Part shown: positions 32,054 through 41,331 of the stretch, piece by piece
How the letters are laid out: every line of letters begins with the position of its first letter
How positions within the stretch are numbered: position 1 is the first letter of the stretch
From: Streptomyces typhae
GTDB taxonomy: Bacteria > Actinomycetota > Actinomycetes > Streptomycetales > Streptomycetaceae
Assembly: GCF_009755605.1 (NCBI RefSeq)
Contig: NZ_WPNZ01000017.1
Location: 1-64,000, forward strand
DNA: 64,000 bases
Direction of reading: 5' to 3'
Position numbers and translations under genes: made by a program
Notes under the pieces: model-generated
Seen by the model: the letters and a program-made list of their open reading frames with translations, nothing else
Told to the model about the DNA's origin: nothing
The model's database searches: none

Positions 32054-33057
32054 GCCGGTGCCTTGGCGGTGGTGGAGACCATCACCTCGGTGGGCAGGCC
32101 CATGTCGGCCAGGCGGGCCGCGGCCATCTTGTCGGTCCACTGCTCGGCCATGGCGTAGCGCTGGTCGGCGGTGGTGTCCAAAAGGCGGGTGCCGGGCCAG
32201 ATCTCGTAGTCGGCGATGAGGCCGGCGTGTTCGTGCATGCCCTTTTGGAACAGTTCCTCGCGGTGCATGACGAACTTGCGGTCGTCGATGCTGTCCCACA
32301 GGTCGACGCCGGAGCGCAGGATCTCAAGGAGGCGCGGCCGGTAGGCGGGGTTGTCGCGGACGTAGTCGCGCAGGATGGTGTTGGCGACGGTCAGGTGGCG
32401 CATCTCGTCGATGGAGGTGCCCCGGCTGATCTCCCCGGTGGCGGGGGACAGCGGGGTCCACTTGCGTTCGCTGAGTTCGGCGGCCGGGGCCAGGACGCCC
32501 TCGATGACGATGGCGAACACCGCGACGCCGCCGTAGAAGTCGCGCTGCTTCTGCACGATGTCCAGGGTGAAGTCGATGACGGGCTGGAGGACTTCGCGGC
32601 GGAACTCCACCGCCATCTCCTCGATGTCCTGCATCAGCGTCGCCTCCGGCATGCCCAGCTCCACCAGGTGGTTGCGGAACACGCGGGCGTGGCGGGCCTC
32701 GTCCAGGAGCTGGGTGGAGTAGAACTCCATCTCCAGGATGGACGGGGCGATCTCGACGTAGGGCGCCAGCAGGCGGGTGGCGATCTCCTCCGACAGGGCC
32801 CGCAGCCCGAACTCCAGGACCAGGGCCTCGCGCAGCGGGCCCGGCGCCTTGAGGAAGTCGGGCACCAGGGCGTTCTCGTGGTGCCCGGTGACGCCCCGCT
32901 CGCGCAGGGTGCCCTGGGCGACCTGGGTGATCCAGTAGGCGAGGTCGCACTCCTTGGGGCCGATCGTCAGTTCCATGGCGCCCTCGAGCATGCCCGGAGC
33001 GGCGTCGAAGTCGGCCTCCACAGCCACGGGCTGCGGCTGCTGCGGTGTACCGGTCAT
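32050..33057 (-). CDS. VlmB-like non-haem diiron oxygenase (azoxy-forming candidate)
   Basis: 335-residue ferritin-like helical protein with two ExxH motifs, Glu120-A-R-His123 and Glu218-M-R-His221, plus Glu90/91 and Glu186 on neighbouring helices: a complete carboxylate-bridged diiron site. In valanimycin biosynthesis VlmB oxidises an N-N hydrazine to the azoxy group. Identity as VlmB rests on the fold, the VlmO-like neighbour (104 nt upstream) and the rest of the Vlm set, not on an alignment I could run. Start ATG 33057 with AAAGGAG upstream; downstream coupled to KSIII. Confidence 0.75.
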   Translation of the reverse strand: MTGTPQQPQPVAVEADFDAAPGMLEGAMELTIGPKECDLAYWITQVAQGTLRERGVTGHHENALVPDFLKAPGPLREALVLEFGLRALSEEIATRLLAPYVEIAPSILEMEFYSTQLLDEARHARVFRNHLVELGMPEATLMQDIEEMAVEFRREVLQPVIDFTLDIVQKQRDFYGGVAVFAIVIEGVLAPAAELSERKWTPLSPATGEISRGTSIDEMRHLTVANTILRDYVRDNPAYRPRLLEILRSGVDLWDSIDDRKFVMHREELFQKGMHEHAGLIADYEIWPGTRLLDTTADQRYAMAEQWTDKMAAARLADMGLPTEVMVSTTAKAPA

Positions 33058-33161
33058 GGCGGGTGGTGCTCCTTTCTGGCCCCGGGCCCCCGCACGCCCG
33101 CAGGGGCGGGCGGGAGGTCCCGGGGGTGGCTTCACGAGGGAATGCGCGGGGCAGGAGGGGG

Positions 33162-33749
33162 TCAGCGGGCCGCGGTGGACACCGGCCGCTCCCCGCCCGC
33201 CGCGGCGGCGGCCGGGACGGCGGCGGGGCGGGCCGGGTTCTGGGCGGGCACGGCCGGCAGGTGGCCGACCGGCTCGGGGTCCATGACGTGCCCGACCGGC
33301 TTGGGGTGGGCCAGGCGCAGATCGTCCAGCAGGCGCAGGTAGCCCTTCTGGCGCACCGGCTCGTACGGCAGGGCGAAGGACTTCATGAAGTTGCCGAACA
33401 GGCCCCGGTCCCCGCTCAGATGCCAGGGGATGGCCAGCAGCGCCCACTCCGGGCCGAACGCCCAGCACCACGCTCCCACGACCGCGGCCTGGGTGATCAG
33501 GCTGTGCATCACGTTGTACAGGACGTAGTAGGCCTTGGGGATGGGGCGGCCGCCGCTGCGTTTGAAGGCGATGGCGCCCGGGATGTAGCCGATCAGGTCG
33601 ATGTAGAGGAACAGACCGATCCACACCCACCAGTTGATCTCCCCGAAGTGGGCGATGATCAAAACGGTGGACACCGCGAAGCCGACCAGGTACTCGGCGC
33701 GGTGCACGGCGAAGGTCTTGGGGGTCTCGAAGGGGTTTGCCTGGTCCAT
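33162..33749 (-). CDS. VlmO-like membrane protein (N-N bond-forming candidate)
   Basis: 195 residues with about four membrane segments between residues 18 and 125 (EYLVGFAVSTVLIIAHF; WVWIGLFLYIDLIGYIPGAI; YYVLYNVMHSLITQAAVVGA; EWALLAIPWHLS) and a soluble Pro/Ala-rich tail. Conserved-looking charged or polar residues sit at membrane borders (HSL, HLSGDRG). Size, topology and place beside the diiron gene match VlmO, which rearranges O-seryl-hydroxylamine to a hydrazine. The last 45 residues (repeated P, A, V) look dispensable. ATG start 33749. Confidence 0.72.
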   Translation of the reverse strand: MDQANPFETPKTFAVHRAEYLVGFAVSTVLIIAHFGEINWWVWIGLFLYIDLIGYIPGAIAFKRSGGRPIPKAYYVLYNVMHSLITQAAVVGAWCWAFGPEWALLAIPWHLSGDRGLFGNFMKSFALPYEPVRQKGYLRLLDDLRLAHPKPVGHVMDPEPVGHLPAVPAQNPARPAAVPAAAAAGGERPVSTAAR

Positions 33750-33771
33750 GACGCTCGCTCGCTCTCTTGCC

Positions 33772-34257
33772 TCACACGCCGACGGCGTCGGCGGGGGTGC
33801 CCAGCTGGACCTCGGTGCGCAGTTCGGTGCGCTCGAACAGGCCGGTGACGGCCCAGGCCACGGTCTCCTTGATGACGCGCTCGGCGATCGGGTCGAGGAT
33901 GCCCTCCAGGCTGGGGATGCCGAAGTCGAAGTCGGCCTCGAAGTGCACGGCGACGTTCTCGCCGTCCTGGGTGAAGGACCAGGTGCCGGCGAAGGAGTCG
34001 AAGTCGCCGTCCTCCTGCTCGATGCCGATGGTCAGCGCGGTGGTGTCGAAGAGGTCGGTCTCCGTCCAGCGCAGCAGGCCGGAGCGGAAGTGCAGCTCCC
34101 AGCTGGAGCTGCCCCGGGTCTCGGGCAGCGCGGCGTGCACGGTGGTGGCCTGCACGTGCGGGGCCAGTTCGGGGAAGCGGTCGAAGCGGGCGAGGGCGGT
34201 GAAGACCGTCTTCGCGCTCTCGCCGGGCACTACGGCGTCCAGTTCCACGTGGCGCAT
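33772..34257 (-). CDS. SRPBCC (COQ10/polyketide-cyclase-like) protein
   Basis: 161 residues of one START-like helix-grip domain: MRHVELDAVVPGESAKTVFTALARFDRFPELAPHV is typical of the COQ10/cyclase group (phrase given in part as its first strand and helix). The function may be binding a hydrophobic intermediate or cyclisation. Its ATG overlaps the stop of the aminotransferase gene by one base, so they are coupled. I know of no role for it in valanimycin, so it may relate to the longer acyl chain of this pathway. Confidence 0.75.
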   Translation of the reverse strand: MRHVELDAVVPGESAKTVFTALARFDRFPELAPHVQATTVHAALPETRGSSSWELHFRSGLLRWTETDLFDTTALTIGIEQEDGDFDSFAGTWSFTQDGENVAVHFEADFDFGIPSLEGILDPIAERVIKETVAWAVTGLFERTELRTEVQLGTPADAVGV

Positions 34258-35543
34258 CAGTTGCTACCGCCTTCCGGCATCCGGGCCGAGCCTGCGACCA
34301 GGTCGAGGGTTGCTTTGTCAAAGGAGTCGAGGAGGAACTGCTCGTCGAGTTCGGTGAGGGTGGCGGGCGGGGTGAAGCGCACCACCGAGTTGCCGTTCAT
34401 CGAGTGGTTGGCGACGACGCCGTGGTTGAACAGTTCGATGAGGAGCTCCCCGGCCAGGCCTGCCTCGGTCAGCTCCACGCCGATGAGCAGGCCGCGGCCG
34501 CGGACGTCGACGACCAGGTCGCCGATGTTGCGCCGGGCGATCTCGGCGATCTTCGGCAGGAGGCGGGCGCCCAGGTCCATGGCGCGGGTGACCAGGCGCT
34601 CTTCCTGGATGGCCTGCACCGCGCCCTGGACGGCGGCCATCAGCAGGGGCTGGCCGGAGAACGTCGCGGTGTGGACGTAGGGGTCCTTGTCGAAGGGGCG
34701 GAAGGCCTTGCGGGTGGCCACGGCCGCGGAGACCGGCAGCACCCCGCCGCCCAGCGCCTTGCCGGCGAGCAGGACGTCGGGGACGACGTTCTCGATGTCG
34801 GCGCCCCACCACTCGCCCAGGCGGCCCATGCCGGACTGCACCTCGTCCAGGATGAGGAAGCCCTCGTAGGCGCGCACCAGTTCCTCGACGCGCTTGAGGT
34901 AGCCCCTGGGCGGGATGATCACGCCGCCCTCGCCCTGGACCGGCTCCAGGATGACGCAGACCTCGCCGGGGTGGGCGCGCAGCTCCTCCTCCAGGGCGTC
35001 GGCGTCCCCGAAGGGCAGGTGCGTCACGTCGGGGATCAGCGGCCGGAACGGCTTTTGGTAGACGTCCTTGGCGGTGGCCGACAGGGCGCCCAGCGTCTTG
35101 CCGTGGTAGCCGCCGCGCATCGACACGGTGCGCTTGAAGCCGTTCGCGCGGGCCAGCTTCAGGCCGGTCTCCACCGCCTCGGCGCCCGAGAGGGCGAAGT
35201 GCACGCGGTCCAGGCCCGGCGGCATCACCGACACCAGCGCCTCGGCGGCGCGGGCCACGGTCGGCTCGAGCAGGATGCGGGTGGCCGCGGGGTGGGTGCG
35301 CAGCTGCCGCTCCACGTGTTCCATCACGATGGGGTGGCGGGCGCCCATGATGAACACGCCGTAGCCGCCGGCGTTCAGGAAGCGTTCGCCGTCGCTGGTG
35401 GTCACCCAGTTCCCGGCGGAGGACACCTCCATGTGGCTGCCGAACAGCTCGGCGAGAGTGGCGCGGCCCTTGCTGAGGTGGGCCCGGTAGAGGCCGAGGA
35501 TGTCTTCCTCGGTGTCGACCCTGATGTCCTGGGTCACGGTCAC
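34257..35543 (-). CDS. class III (omega-type) PLP aminotransferase
   Basis: 428 residues. PLP lysine Lys262 in LLAGKALGGG, Asp233 in ILDEVQSGMG, and GGYHGKT near residue 145 for the phosphate. This class transfers amino groups to aldehydes or ketones away from the alpha carbon. GTG start 35543 with AGGGAG upstream. With the aldehyde dehydrogenase-type enzyme of the same operon it could convert an acyl thioester to aldehyde and then to a primary amine, replacing the valine decarboxylase VlmD of valanimycin. This is the step that would set the identity of the amine half. Confidence 0.88.
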   Translation of the reverse strand: MTVTQDIRVDTEEDILGLYRAHLSKGRATLAELFGSHMEVSSAGNWVTTSDGERFLNAGGYGVFIMGARHPIVMEHVERQLRTHPAATRILLEPTVARAAEALVSVMPPGLDRVHFALSGAEAVETGLKLARANGFKRTVSMRGGYHGKTLGALSATAKDVYQKPFRPLIPDVTHLPFGDADALEEELRAHPGEVCVILEPVQGEGGVIIPPRGYLKRVEELVRAYEGFLILDEVQSGMGRLGEWWGADIENVVPDVLLAGKALGGGVLPVSAAVATRKAFRPFDKDPYVHTATFSGQPLLMAAVQGAVQAIQEERLVTRAMDLGARLLPKIAEIARRNIGDLVVDVRGRGLLIGVELTEAGLAGELLIELFNHGVVANHSMNGNSVVRFTPPATLTELDEQFLLDSFDKATLDLVAGSARMPEGGSN

Positions 35544-35662
35544 GGATAACTCCCTGAAAAAAGGACGGGGGCTGAAGCACGGACACACGGCGCGGGGGGC
35601 CCGGGCCCGGCCCGGGGGTGTGGCCCCGGGCGGGGGAGGGGCGGGCCGGGGCCCCAGGCGCC

Positions 35663-36802
35663 TCACAGGGCCAGGGGGCCGCCGGCGAAGTAGCCGACCA
35701 GGGCCTCGGCGGTGGAGACACGGCCGGGCGGGTGGAAGACCAGGGGGCGGACCGAGGCGGCCAGCATCGAGTGCTCGCGGTGGCGGATGAAGTCCACCCC
35801 GCCGAGCAGTTCCAGGCTCAGTTCGCTGGCCCGCGCCAGGGCGTCCTGGGCGGCGTAGCGGGCCACCAGGACCTGCGCCATGGCCTGTTCGCTGTCCAGG
35901 TCGCCGTCGCGCACCGCGCGGGCGCAGCCCTCCAGGAGGGCGAAGGCGCTCTCGGCGGCGACGACGACGGCGGCGCGCTCGGCGGCGCCGCCGCGTTCGC
36001 GCCCGAGGACCACTTCGGCCAGGGCGGCCGCGGCCCCGGTGTAGCCGGCGGAGATGAGCATCTCGAACCAGATGACGCCGGCGGCCTGCAGGTCGTCCAC
36101 GCGGTGCGGGTCGTCGTCGGTGGTGCGGATGACCATGTCGTCGGGGACGAACACGTCGCTCAGGCGCACTTCCTCGCTCTCGGAGGCGGCCAGGACATCG
36201 GTGCCCCAGAAGGGGTGCACGCTCAGGCCCGGCGCGTCGGCCGGCACCAGGGCCAGGGCGAGCTCGGGGCTGCCGCCGGGGCCGGGCACCGCGATGCTGG
36301 CGGTGAGCAGCTGCATGGAGCGGGCCAGGCTGCACGGCTTCTTCGCCCCGTTGAGGCGGTAGCCGCCCGCGACCGGCTCGGCCGCCACCGAGGGGGTGAA
36401 GATGTTCTGCTGGCTCCTGCCCTCCGCCCAGCCCGAGGCCATCAGGATCTGGTCGGGCACCGCCCGGTGCAGCAGCTGCAGCTGGGCGGGGGCGAGCCGG
36501 CCGGGCCCCTGGGCGAGGGCGTAGAGCATGGAGACGGTGAAGTGGTGCATCGTCACGCCCGCCGCCACCGACGGCGACGCGGCGCCCAGCGCGCGCTGGA
36601 CCCTGACCGCCTCCACCGGGTCGGCGCCGAAGCCGCCGAACTCGGCGGGCACCAGCAGCCCCACCCCGCCGTGGCTGCGGAACAGGCCGAGCGCGGGGCT
36701 GTCCAGGGCCTCCCGCTCGGTGAAGGGGATGGCGTCGAGCGCCTTGAGCAGCCCCGGGTGGTAGCGGTCGCAGACCGCGCGGGCCGAATCCAGGGAACGC
36801 AC
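35663..36802 (-). CDS. acyl-CoA dehydrogenase-fold flavin monooxygenase, candidate amine N-hydroxylase (VlmH-like)
   Basis: 379 residues of the acyl-CoA dehydrogenase superfamily: N-terminal helices with LLVPAEFGGFGADPVEAVRV, middle domain around GYRLNGAKKPCSLARSMQLL, then a helical bundle. Isobutylamine N-hydroxylase VlmH belongs to the same superfamily (DszC/SoxC branch) and uses reduced FMN from a partner reductase. A reductase of that type is encoded at 46655-47209. Operon position between aminotransferase and aldehyde dehydrogenase genes favours amine N-hydroxylation over beta-oxidation. GTG 36802 with GGAGGT 6 nt upstream. An ordinary dehydrogenase cannot be excluded. Confidence 0.72.
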   Translation of the reverse strand: MRSLDSARAVCDRYHPGLLKALDAIPFTEREALDSPALGLFRSHGGVGLLVPAEFGGFGADPVEAVRVQRALGAASPSVAAGVTMHHFTVSMLYALAQGPGRLAPAQLQLLHRAVPDQILMASGWAEGRSQQNIFTPSVAAEPVAGGYRLNGAKKPCSLARSMQLLTASIAVPGPGGSPELALALVPADAPGLSVHPFWGTDVLAASESEEVRLSDVFVPDDMVIRTTDDDPHRVDDLQAAGVIWFEMLISAGYTGAAAALAEVVLGRERGGAAERAAVVVAAESAFALLEGCARAVRDGDLDSEQAMAQVLVARYAAQDALARASELSLELLGGVDFIRHREHSMLAASVRPLVFHPPGRVSTAEALVGYFAGGPLAL

Positions 36803-36939
36803 GGGAACACCTCCGTTGTGGGTTCTTCCAAGCCGGTGCCCCGCGCCAGATGTGTGGGGGGGCCGCGCCCCGGCCGGCGGCCGGGGGCGCGGAGTGCCCG
36901 CGCCCGCGCAAGGAGCCGGGCGTGGCACGGGTGCCCGTC

Positions 36940-38541
36940 TCAGGGGCCGAAGACGGCCTCGTGCGGGCTGATGTCGTGGGCGATGGACACGCCCTGGATG
37001 TGCGAGGTCTTCAGGATCGGATAGTTGGCCTCGCCGTAGACGCCGCCGGTCAGGCCGGTGCCGCCGTGGCTGGGCAGATAGGGCAGGAACCCGATGTGCG
37101 AGTCGTTGATCTTCAGCAGGCCGCCGTTGACGACGCGCTGCACGAAGGCGTTGATGACCCGGGCGGACTTCACCCACAAAGAGTTGCGCAGCCCGTACTC
37201 GTTGGAGTTGACGAAGTCGATGAAGCAGTTCAGCAGGGCGTCGTCGTCCGCGCCGCGCTCGGGCACCACGATCGGCAGCAGCGGGAAGAACGTTTCGCTG
37301 CGCACGATGTCGTGGGTGCGCGCCCCGGGCAGGCCGTTGACGCGGACCACGGTGGGCTGCAGGAACACCCCGGTCTCCGAGACCGTGCCGTCCACCTCGG
37401 TGCGGTTGCCGCCGCAGATCAGCTCGCCGCCGCGGTCCAGGGACTGCTGGAGCAGCGCGAAGAACTTCTCGCTGCGCCGCACCGGGGACAGCAGGACGTC
37501 CTCGTCCTCGGGATAGCCCGGCCGCACCAGCTTGATGCGCTCCTTGACCGCCTCGATGAGCTCGTCGGCGATGTCGGGGTGCACCAGGACGCAGTTGGGC
37601 ACCATGCAGATCTGCCCGGAGCCGTAGAAGGACTCGCAGATCGCCTCCGCCGCCCGGGTCAGGTCCGCGCCCTTCCAGATGACGATGGTGTCGTTGCCCG
37701 CCAGCTCCAGGATCGGCTTCTTGCCGTTGGCCACGCACTTCTCCTGGAAGCGCAGGCCCTCCTCGCTGCCGCCGATGTAGAAGATGTCGTTGACCAGCGG
37801 CGAGGCCACCCACCGGTCCAGGGTCTGCTTGGGGTTGGAGCACACCGCGTTCAGCACCCCGGGAGGCGCGCCGATCTCGTCGAGCAGCGGGCCCACCACA
37901 TCGCGCATCAGCCACATCGTGGACAGCGCGATGGAGCGCGGGGCGCGCATGACGACCGCGTTGCCGGCCATCAGGGCCAGCACGGACAGGGCCGCGCTGG
38001 GGGCGGGGGCGTTCTGCGGCGGGTTGAAGGCCACCACGCCGTCGGGCTGGCGGCGCACGATCAGACGCCGGCCCTCGTGCTCGAACTCGGTGTGCATCCG
38101 CTGCCGGTACCAGTACAGGCTTTCCTCGCTGTAGATCTGCTTCATGCAGCTCAGTTCCCAGCGGGCCAGGCGCAGCGGGTGCGCCTCGGAGGTGAGGATG
38201 TCCAGGAACTCCTCCTCCCGGCGGATCAACTCCTCCCGGAACATGGTGCCCAGGCGCATCCTGCGCTCGAGCGGCACCTCGGCCCAGGCGGACGCGGCAG
38301 CCGCCGCGGCCTCCGTGGCCAGATCGATCGAAGCGTCGCTGGCGATCGCGCACCGGCCCACCACATAGGGGTGGTCGGCGGCGTCGGAGTCGGGGTTCTG
38401 CTCGAGTTCCCGCTTGAGGCTGATGCTGGTGAATACGTCCTCGAGCAGCGACCGGGCGCTGACGGTGTACACCCAGCCGTCGCCTTCGACGTCCTTGCCC
38501 GCGATATAGAGCTTGTAGCTGCGGAGTTCCTTTTCAGGCAT
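36940..38541 (-). CDS. aldehyde dehydrogenase-superfamily protein, possible acyl-thioester reductase
   Basis: 533 residues. Catalytic Cys312 in YGSGQICMVPN and Glu279 in LELAGND are present; the usual PWNFP is FNPPQN. ATG 38541, with an adjacent TTG codon rejected. ALDH-fold enzymes oxidise aldehydes, but members also reduce acyl-CoA or acyl-ACP to aldehyde. As first gene of the operon feeding an omega-aminotransferase, the reductive direction makes sense, though sequence alone does not prove it. A SARP-box promoter lies at 38599-38629. Confidence 0.85.
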   Translation of the reverse strand: MPEKELRSYKLYIAGKDVEGDGWVYTVSARSLLEDVFTSISLKRELEQNPDSDAADHPYVVGRCAIASDASIDLATEAAAAAASAWAEVPLERRMRLGTMFREELIRREEEFLDILTSEAHPLRLARWELSCMKQIYSEESLYWYRQRMHTEFEHEGRRLIVRRQPDGVVAFNPPQNAPAPSAALSVLALMAGNAVVMRAPRSIALSTMWLMRDVVGPLLDEIGAPPGVLNAVCSNPKQTLDRWVASPLVNDIFYIGGSEEGLRFQEKCVANGKKPILELAGNDTIVIWKGADLTRAAEAICESFYGSGQICMVPNCVLVHPDIADELIEAVKERIKLVRPGYPEDEDVLLSPVRRSEKFFALLQQSLDRGGELICGGNRTEVDGTVSETGVFLQPTVVRVNGLPGARTHDIVRSETFFPLLPIVVPERGADDDALLNCFIDFVNSNEYGLRNSLWVKSARVINAFVQRVVNGGLLKINDSHIGFLPYLPSHGGTGLTGGVYGEANYPILKTSHIQGVSIAHDISPHEAVFGP

Positions 38542-38598
38542 CAAAGGACCTTTCCCACGTCTGAATTCTGGCCGCGCTCAATGGCCCACCGGCACTCG

Positions 38599-38629
38599 AT
38601 GCTGGCAGCGCCGCCTGACGGTGCGCTGA
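38599..38629 (-). promoter_or_regulatory. SARP-box promoter of the aldehyde dehydrogenase to SerRS operon
   Basis: Minus-strand TCAG elements at 38626-38629 and 38615-38618 are 11 bp apart. CAGCAT (plus 38599-38604) follows the second heptamer (GTCAGGC) by 8 nt as the -10. It would drive nine genes down to the SerRS. Confidence 0.62.
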
Positions 38630-38644
38630 TACCTGCCTCGCGGA

Positions 38645-40114
38645 TTACCGCAGCGCCGCCCTGATCCACTCCTGGAGGTCGTCGGCGTCCATCGAGTCCA
38701 GCTTGACCGCCGCGTCCGCGACGTCCTCACCGCCGCCGAACTCCAGGAACTTCTCCCGCATCAGCTCGGCGTGGTGGGCGCGGGTGTGCGGCCCGGCGGC
38801 GGCCAGCGGGATCATCCGCTTGCGGGTGGCGGTGCGCCCGTCGGCCAGGGTGACGGTGACCCGGGCGCCGGTGGCCTTGGCGGCCGCCGCGAAGGACGGC
38901 CTGACCGGCTGCGCGGCCGCCTCCCGGGCCAGCTCGGCGACCTCCTCGCCGCCGAAGGCCCGCAGCCAGGGCCCCGCGGCCTTCCCGGCCTGGCGCACCG
39001 CCTCCCCGAACGGGGCGTCGGAGGCGAACAGCGCCTTGGTCAGCTCCGGGTCATGCACCAGACGCACCCGCTCGGCGACACTCCAGCGGGCACGGTCGTT
39101 GAGCAGCGGGGCGGCGAAGTCGTTGACCGTGAGCCCGCCGGTCAGCAGGGCGGTGGCCACCGGATAAGGGGTGTGCAGGACCAGCGCGCCCAGCGGCGAG
39201 CCGGGCCCCACCACGTAGGAGGCCGCCTTCTTGCCCGCGAACAGCGTGTACAGCGACGCCTCCACGACGATGTCCTCGACGTCCTCGGGCCCGAACGCGC
39301 CCAGCTCGCGGTGCAGGGCCGCCGCGCAGTCCACGGCCGCGTCCACGCCCGGACCGCCGGGGTGCATCTTGAACGACAGCGTCTCGGTGTGCCAGCGCTC
39401 CCCCAGGGAGGCGTTGATCGCGTCGGGCAGCGGCACACTGGCGAACCGGTCCAGGAACCCGTCGGGATGCTCCAGGATGTCGGGGGCCCCGTGCAGGCCC
39501 GCACGCGCCGCGTCACAGGAGTCCATCGCGGTGCGCACCGGCGTGAAGGTGTTGAACAACCGCGCGTCACTGGCCAGGAAGGCCCGCATCAACGGCCAGT
39601 TGGGCATGGCGAAGGCCAGCCCCACCGCGCTGCGCCACACCGCGTCGTCGGCGCCCTCGCAGTGCAGGCGACCGCTGACCGCCCCGGCCAGATGGGTGTG
39701 CACCGCGCTGTGGCCGCGCAGCGGCCCCAGCGTCGCGGCGGCCGTGATCCGGGCCGCGCACTCGTTGGCGGCGATCACGGCCGTCAGCAGCGCGGGACCG
39801 TCCAGGCGCCGCGCGTAGGCGTAGGCCAGCGGCACCGACACGGTGGAGTTCGACAGATGCCCCGCATAGGCGGTGTCGTCCAGGTTCAGCCAGGACCCCA
39901 GACCCGACAGCACACACGCCGAGGTCCGCGGGTCGGCCTGCAGCGGCGGCCCGAACCCCTCGATCAGGCGCCGGCCCAGCGGATGCGCCATCCCCGCCCT
40001 GATCGAGGCGAGCTGCGACAGCAGCTGGCTGCTCGCCAGCGCCCGCACCGGCCCGGGAATGTCCTCAGGACGCAGCCAGGCCGCCCAGCGGCACAGCTCC
40101 TTGAGTATGGACAC
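38645..40114 (-). CDS. MmgE/PrpD-family lyase, VlmK-like
   Basis: 489 residues of the MmgE/PrpD (2-methylcitrate dehydratase) fold: N-terminal helical domain with LDDTAYAGHLSNSTVSVPLAYAYARR (split here across the family's HPS-like region), and a C-terminal alpha/beta domain around VTVTLADGRTATRK. In valanimycin VlmK eliminates phosphate from the VlmJ product to form the azoxyalkene. The GTG start (40114) overlaps the 3-prime end of the VlmJ-like gene by 50 bp, so the two are cotranscribed and coupled. The same pair order (kinase then lyase) supports the call. Confidence 0.85.
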   Translation of the reverse strand: MSILKELCRWAAWLRPEDIPGPVRALASSQLLSQLASIRAGMAHPLGRRLIEGFGPPLQADPRTSACVLSGLGSWLNLDDTAYAGHLSNSTVSVPLAYAYARRLDGPALLTAVIAANECAARITAAATLGPLRGHSAVHTHLAGAVSGRLHCEGADDAVWRSAVGLAFAMPNWPLMRAFLASDARLFNTFTPVRTAMDSCDAARAGLHGAPDILEHPDGFLDRFASVPLPDAINASLGERWHTETLSFKMHPGGPGVDAAVDCAAALHRELGAFGPEDVEDIVVEASLYTLFAGKKAASYVVGPGSPLGALVLHTPYPVATALLTGGLTVNDFAAPLLNDRARWSVAERVRLVHDPELTKALFASDAPFGEAVRQAGKAAGPWLRAFGGEEVAELAREAAAQPVRPSFAAAAKATGARVTVTLADGRTATRKRMIPLAAAGPHTRAHHAELMREKFLEFGGGEDVADAAVKLDSMDADDLQEWIRAALR

Positions 40115-41138
40115 GCGTCACTTCCTTCGTCGCTGCGCCCCACACCGGAAGAACGCCGGGCAGCACCTGCACCGTCATGCTGGTGAAGGACAGCCGCTGC
40201 AGTTCACCGTCGTGCTCGAAGCGGAGCGGGCGCCCGTCCAGGCGCTCCACGACGATGCGCCTGCCGCGGCCGTGCACCACGCCCGGCCGCTCGTGCAGCA
40301 GGCCCGCACGCGCCAGGTGCGGCACGTCGGCCGCGGCCACCTCGGCGCCCACGACGCACACGTCCAGCAGACCGTCGTCCAGCTCGGAGTGGGGCAGGAT
40401 CAGATACTGGCCGCCGCGGTAGCGCCCGCCGCCCACGTTGGCAAGGACGGTGGCGCCCTCGTGCAGCACGCTGCCGTCCACCGTGACCCGCCCCGGATAG
40501 GGCGTGAACGCGGCGGCCGCCTCCGGCAGCGCGCGGGCATAGCGCTCGCGGCCGGGCACCGTGATGGCCCGGGCGGTGATCAGGCCCTCGGCGATCAGCC
40601 CGGAACAGGCGCCGAGCAGCACCAGTTCACCGGTCTCCGCCAGCAGGCCCACATCGATGCGGCGCCGCCGCGCCCGGCTGCCGTCGCCGGTCAGGACCGC
40701 CTCCAGGGAGGCGGCCCAGGGGGCGTCGGCCCACAGCATGCGGTAGTCGGAGTTGCCGGTGCCCGCGGGCACCACGGCCAGCGCCCCCGGCCCCGGCACG
40801 GAGGCGCCGCCCGGTCCGGAGGCGCCGCCCGGGGCGTCGGCGGGGGCGGGGGAGTGCCGGCGGTGCACGGCCAGCAGGCCCTGCACCACCTCGCGTACGG
40901 TGCCGTCCCCGCCGACGGCGACGACCAGATCGGGTGCCGGGCCGCCGCCGGGGGTGTGAGCGGCCCGGACGGCTTCGGTGGCCGAGCCCCGGTGCGTCGT
41001 GCGGTGCACCGTCACCGAGTCCAGACGGGCGCGGCAGCGCTCGACGACCTCGGCGAGCAGCTGCGGGCGGGCGGTGCCGGCCGTGGGGTTGACCACGACC
41101 AGGGCCCGCCGGGGGGCCGGGGACGCCGCGAGGGGCAT
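40065..41138 (-). CDS. diacylglycerol-kinase-family kinase, VlmJ-like
   Basis: 357 residues, DAGK catalytic fold: ALVVVNPTAGTARPQLLAEV at the N-terminus, the nucleotide motif VVAVGGDGTVREVVQGL and VVPAGTGNSDYRML. In valanimycin VlmJ phosphorylates the seryl hydroxyl of valanimycin hydrate before VlmK removes it. Start ATG 41138 with TGGAG upstream. The message would begin with the tRNA-Ser-like RNA (41181-41276), only 42 nt upstream, and the SARP promoter at 41332-41372. Confidence 0.88.
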   Translation of the reverse strand: MPLAASPAPRRALVVVNPTAGTARPQLLAEVVERCRARLDSVTVHRTTHRGSATEAVRAAHTPGGGPAPDLVVAVGGDGTVREVVQGLLAVHRRHSPAPADAPGGASGPGGASVPGPGALAVVPAGTGNSDYRMLWADAPWAASLEAVLTGDGSRARRRRIDVGLLAETGELVLLGACSGLIAEGLITARAITVPGRERYARALPEAAAAFTPYPGRVTVDGSVLHEGATVLANVGGGRYRGGQYLILPHSELDDGLLDVCVVGAEVAAADVPHLARAGLLHERPGVVHGRGRRIVVERLDGRPLRFEHDGELQRLSFTSMTVQVLPGVLPVWGAATKEVTRVHTQGAVPLGGLAAS

Positions 41139-41178
41139 GAGGCATTCTCCAGACTGACTTACCTGGCCGGGACCACGA

Positions 41179-41276
<98 letters not shown>

Positions 41277-41331
41277 TGGCACCGGGGACAAGGAAAAGGC
41301 GCCGCCGTTTCCGTCCCGGTTTTCGACAACC

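Noticed and set aside
35663..36802. Plain fatty-acid beta-oxidation acyl-CoA dehydrogenase
   Set aside because: Not excluded by sequence, but operon context (aminotransferase, VlmO/VlmB-like genes) and a VlmR-like reductase in the cluster make N-hydroxylase more likely.
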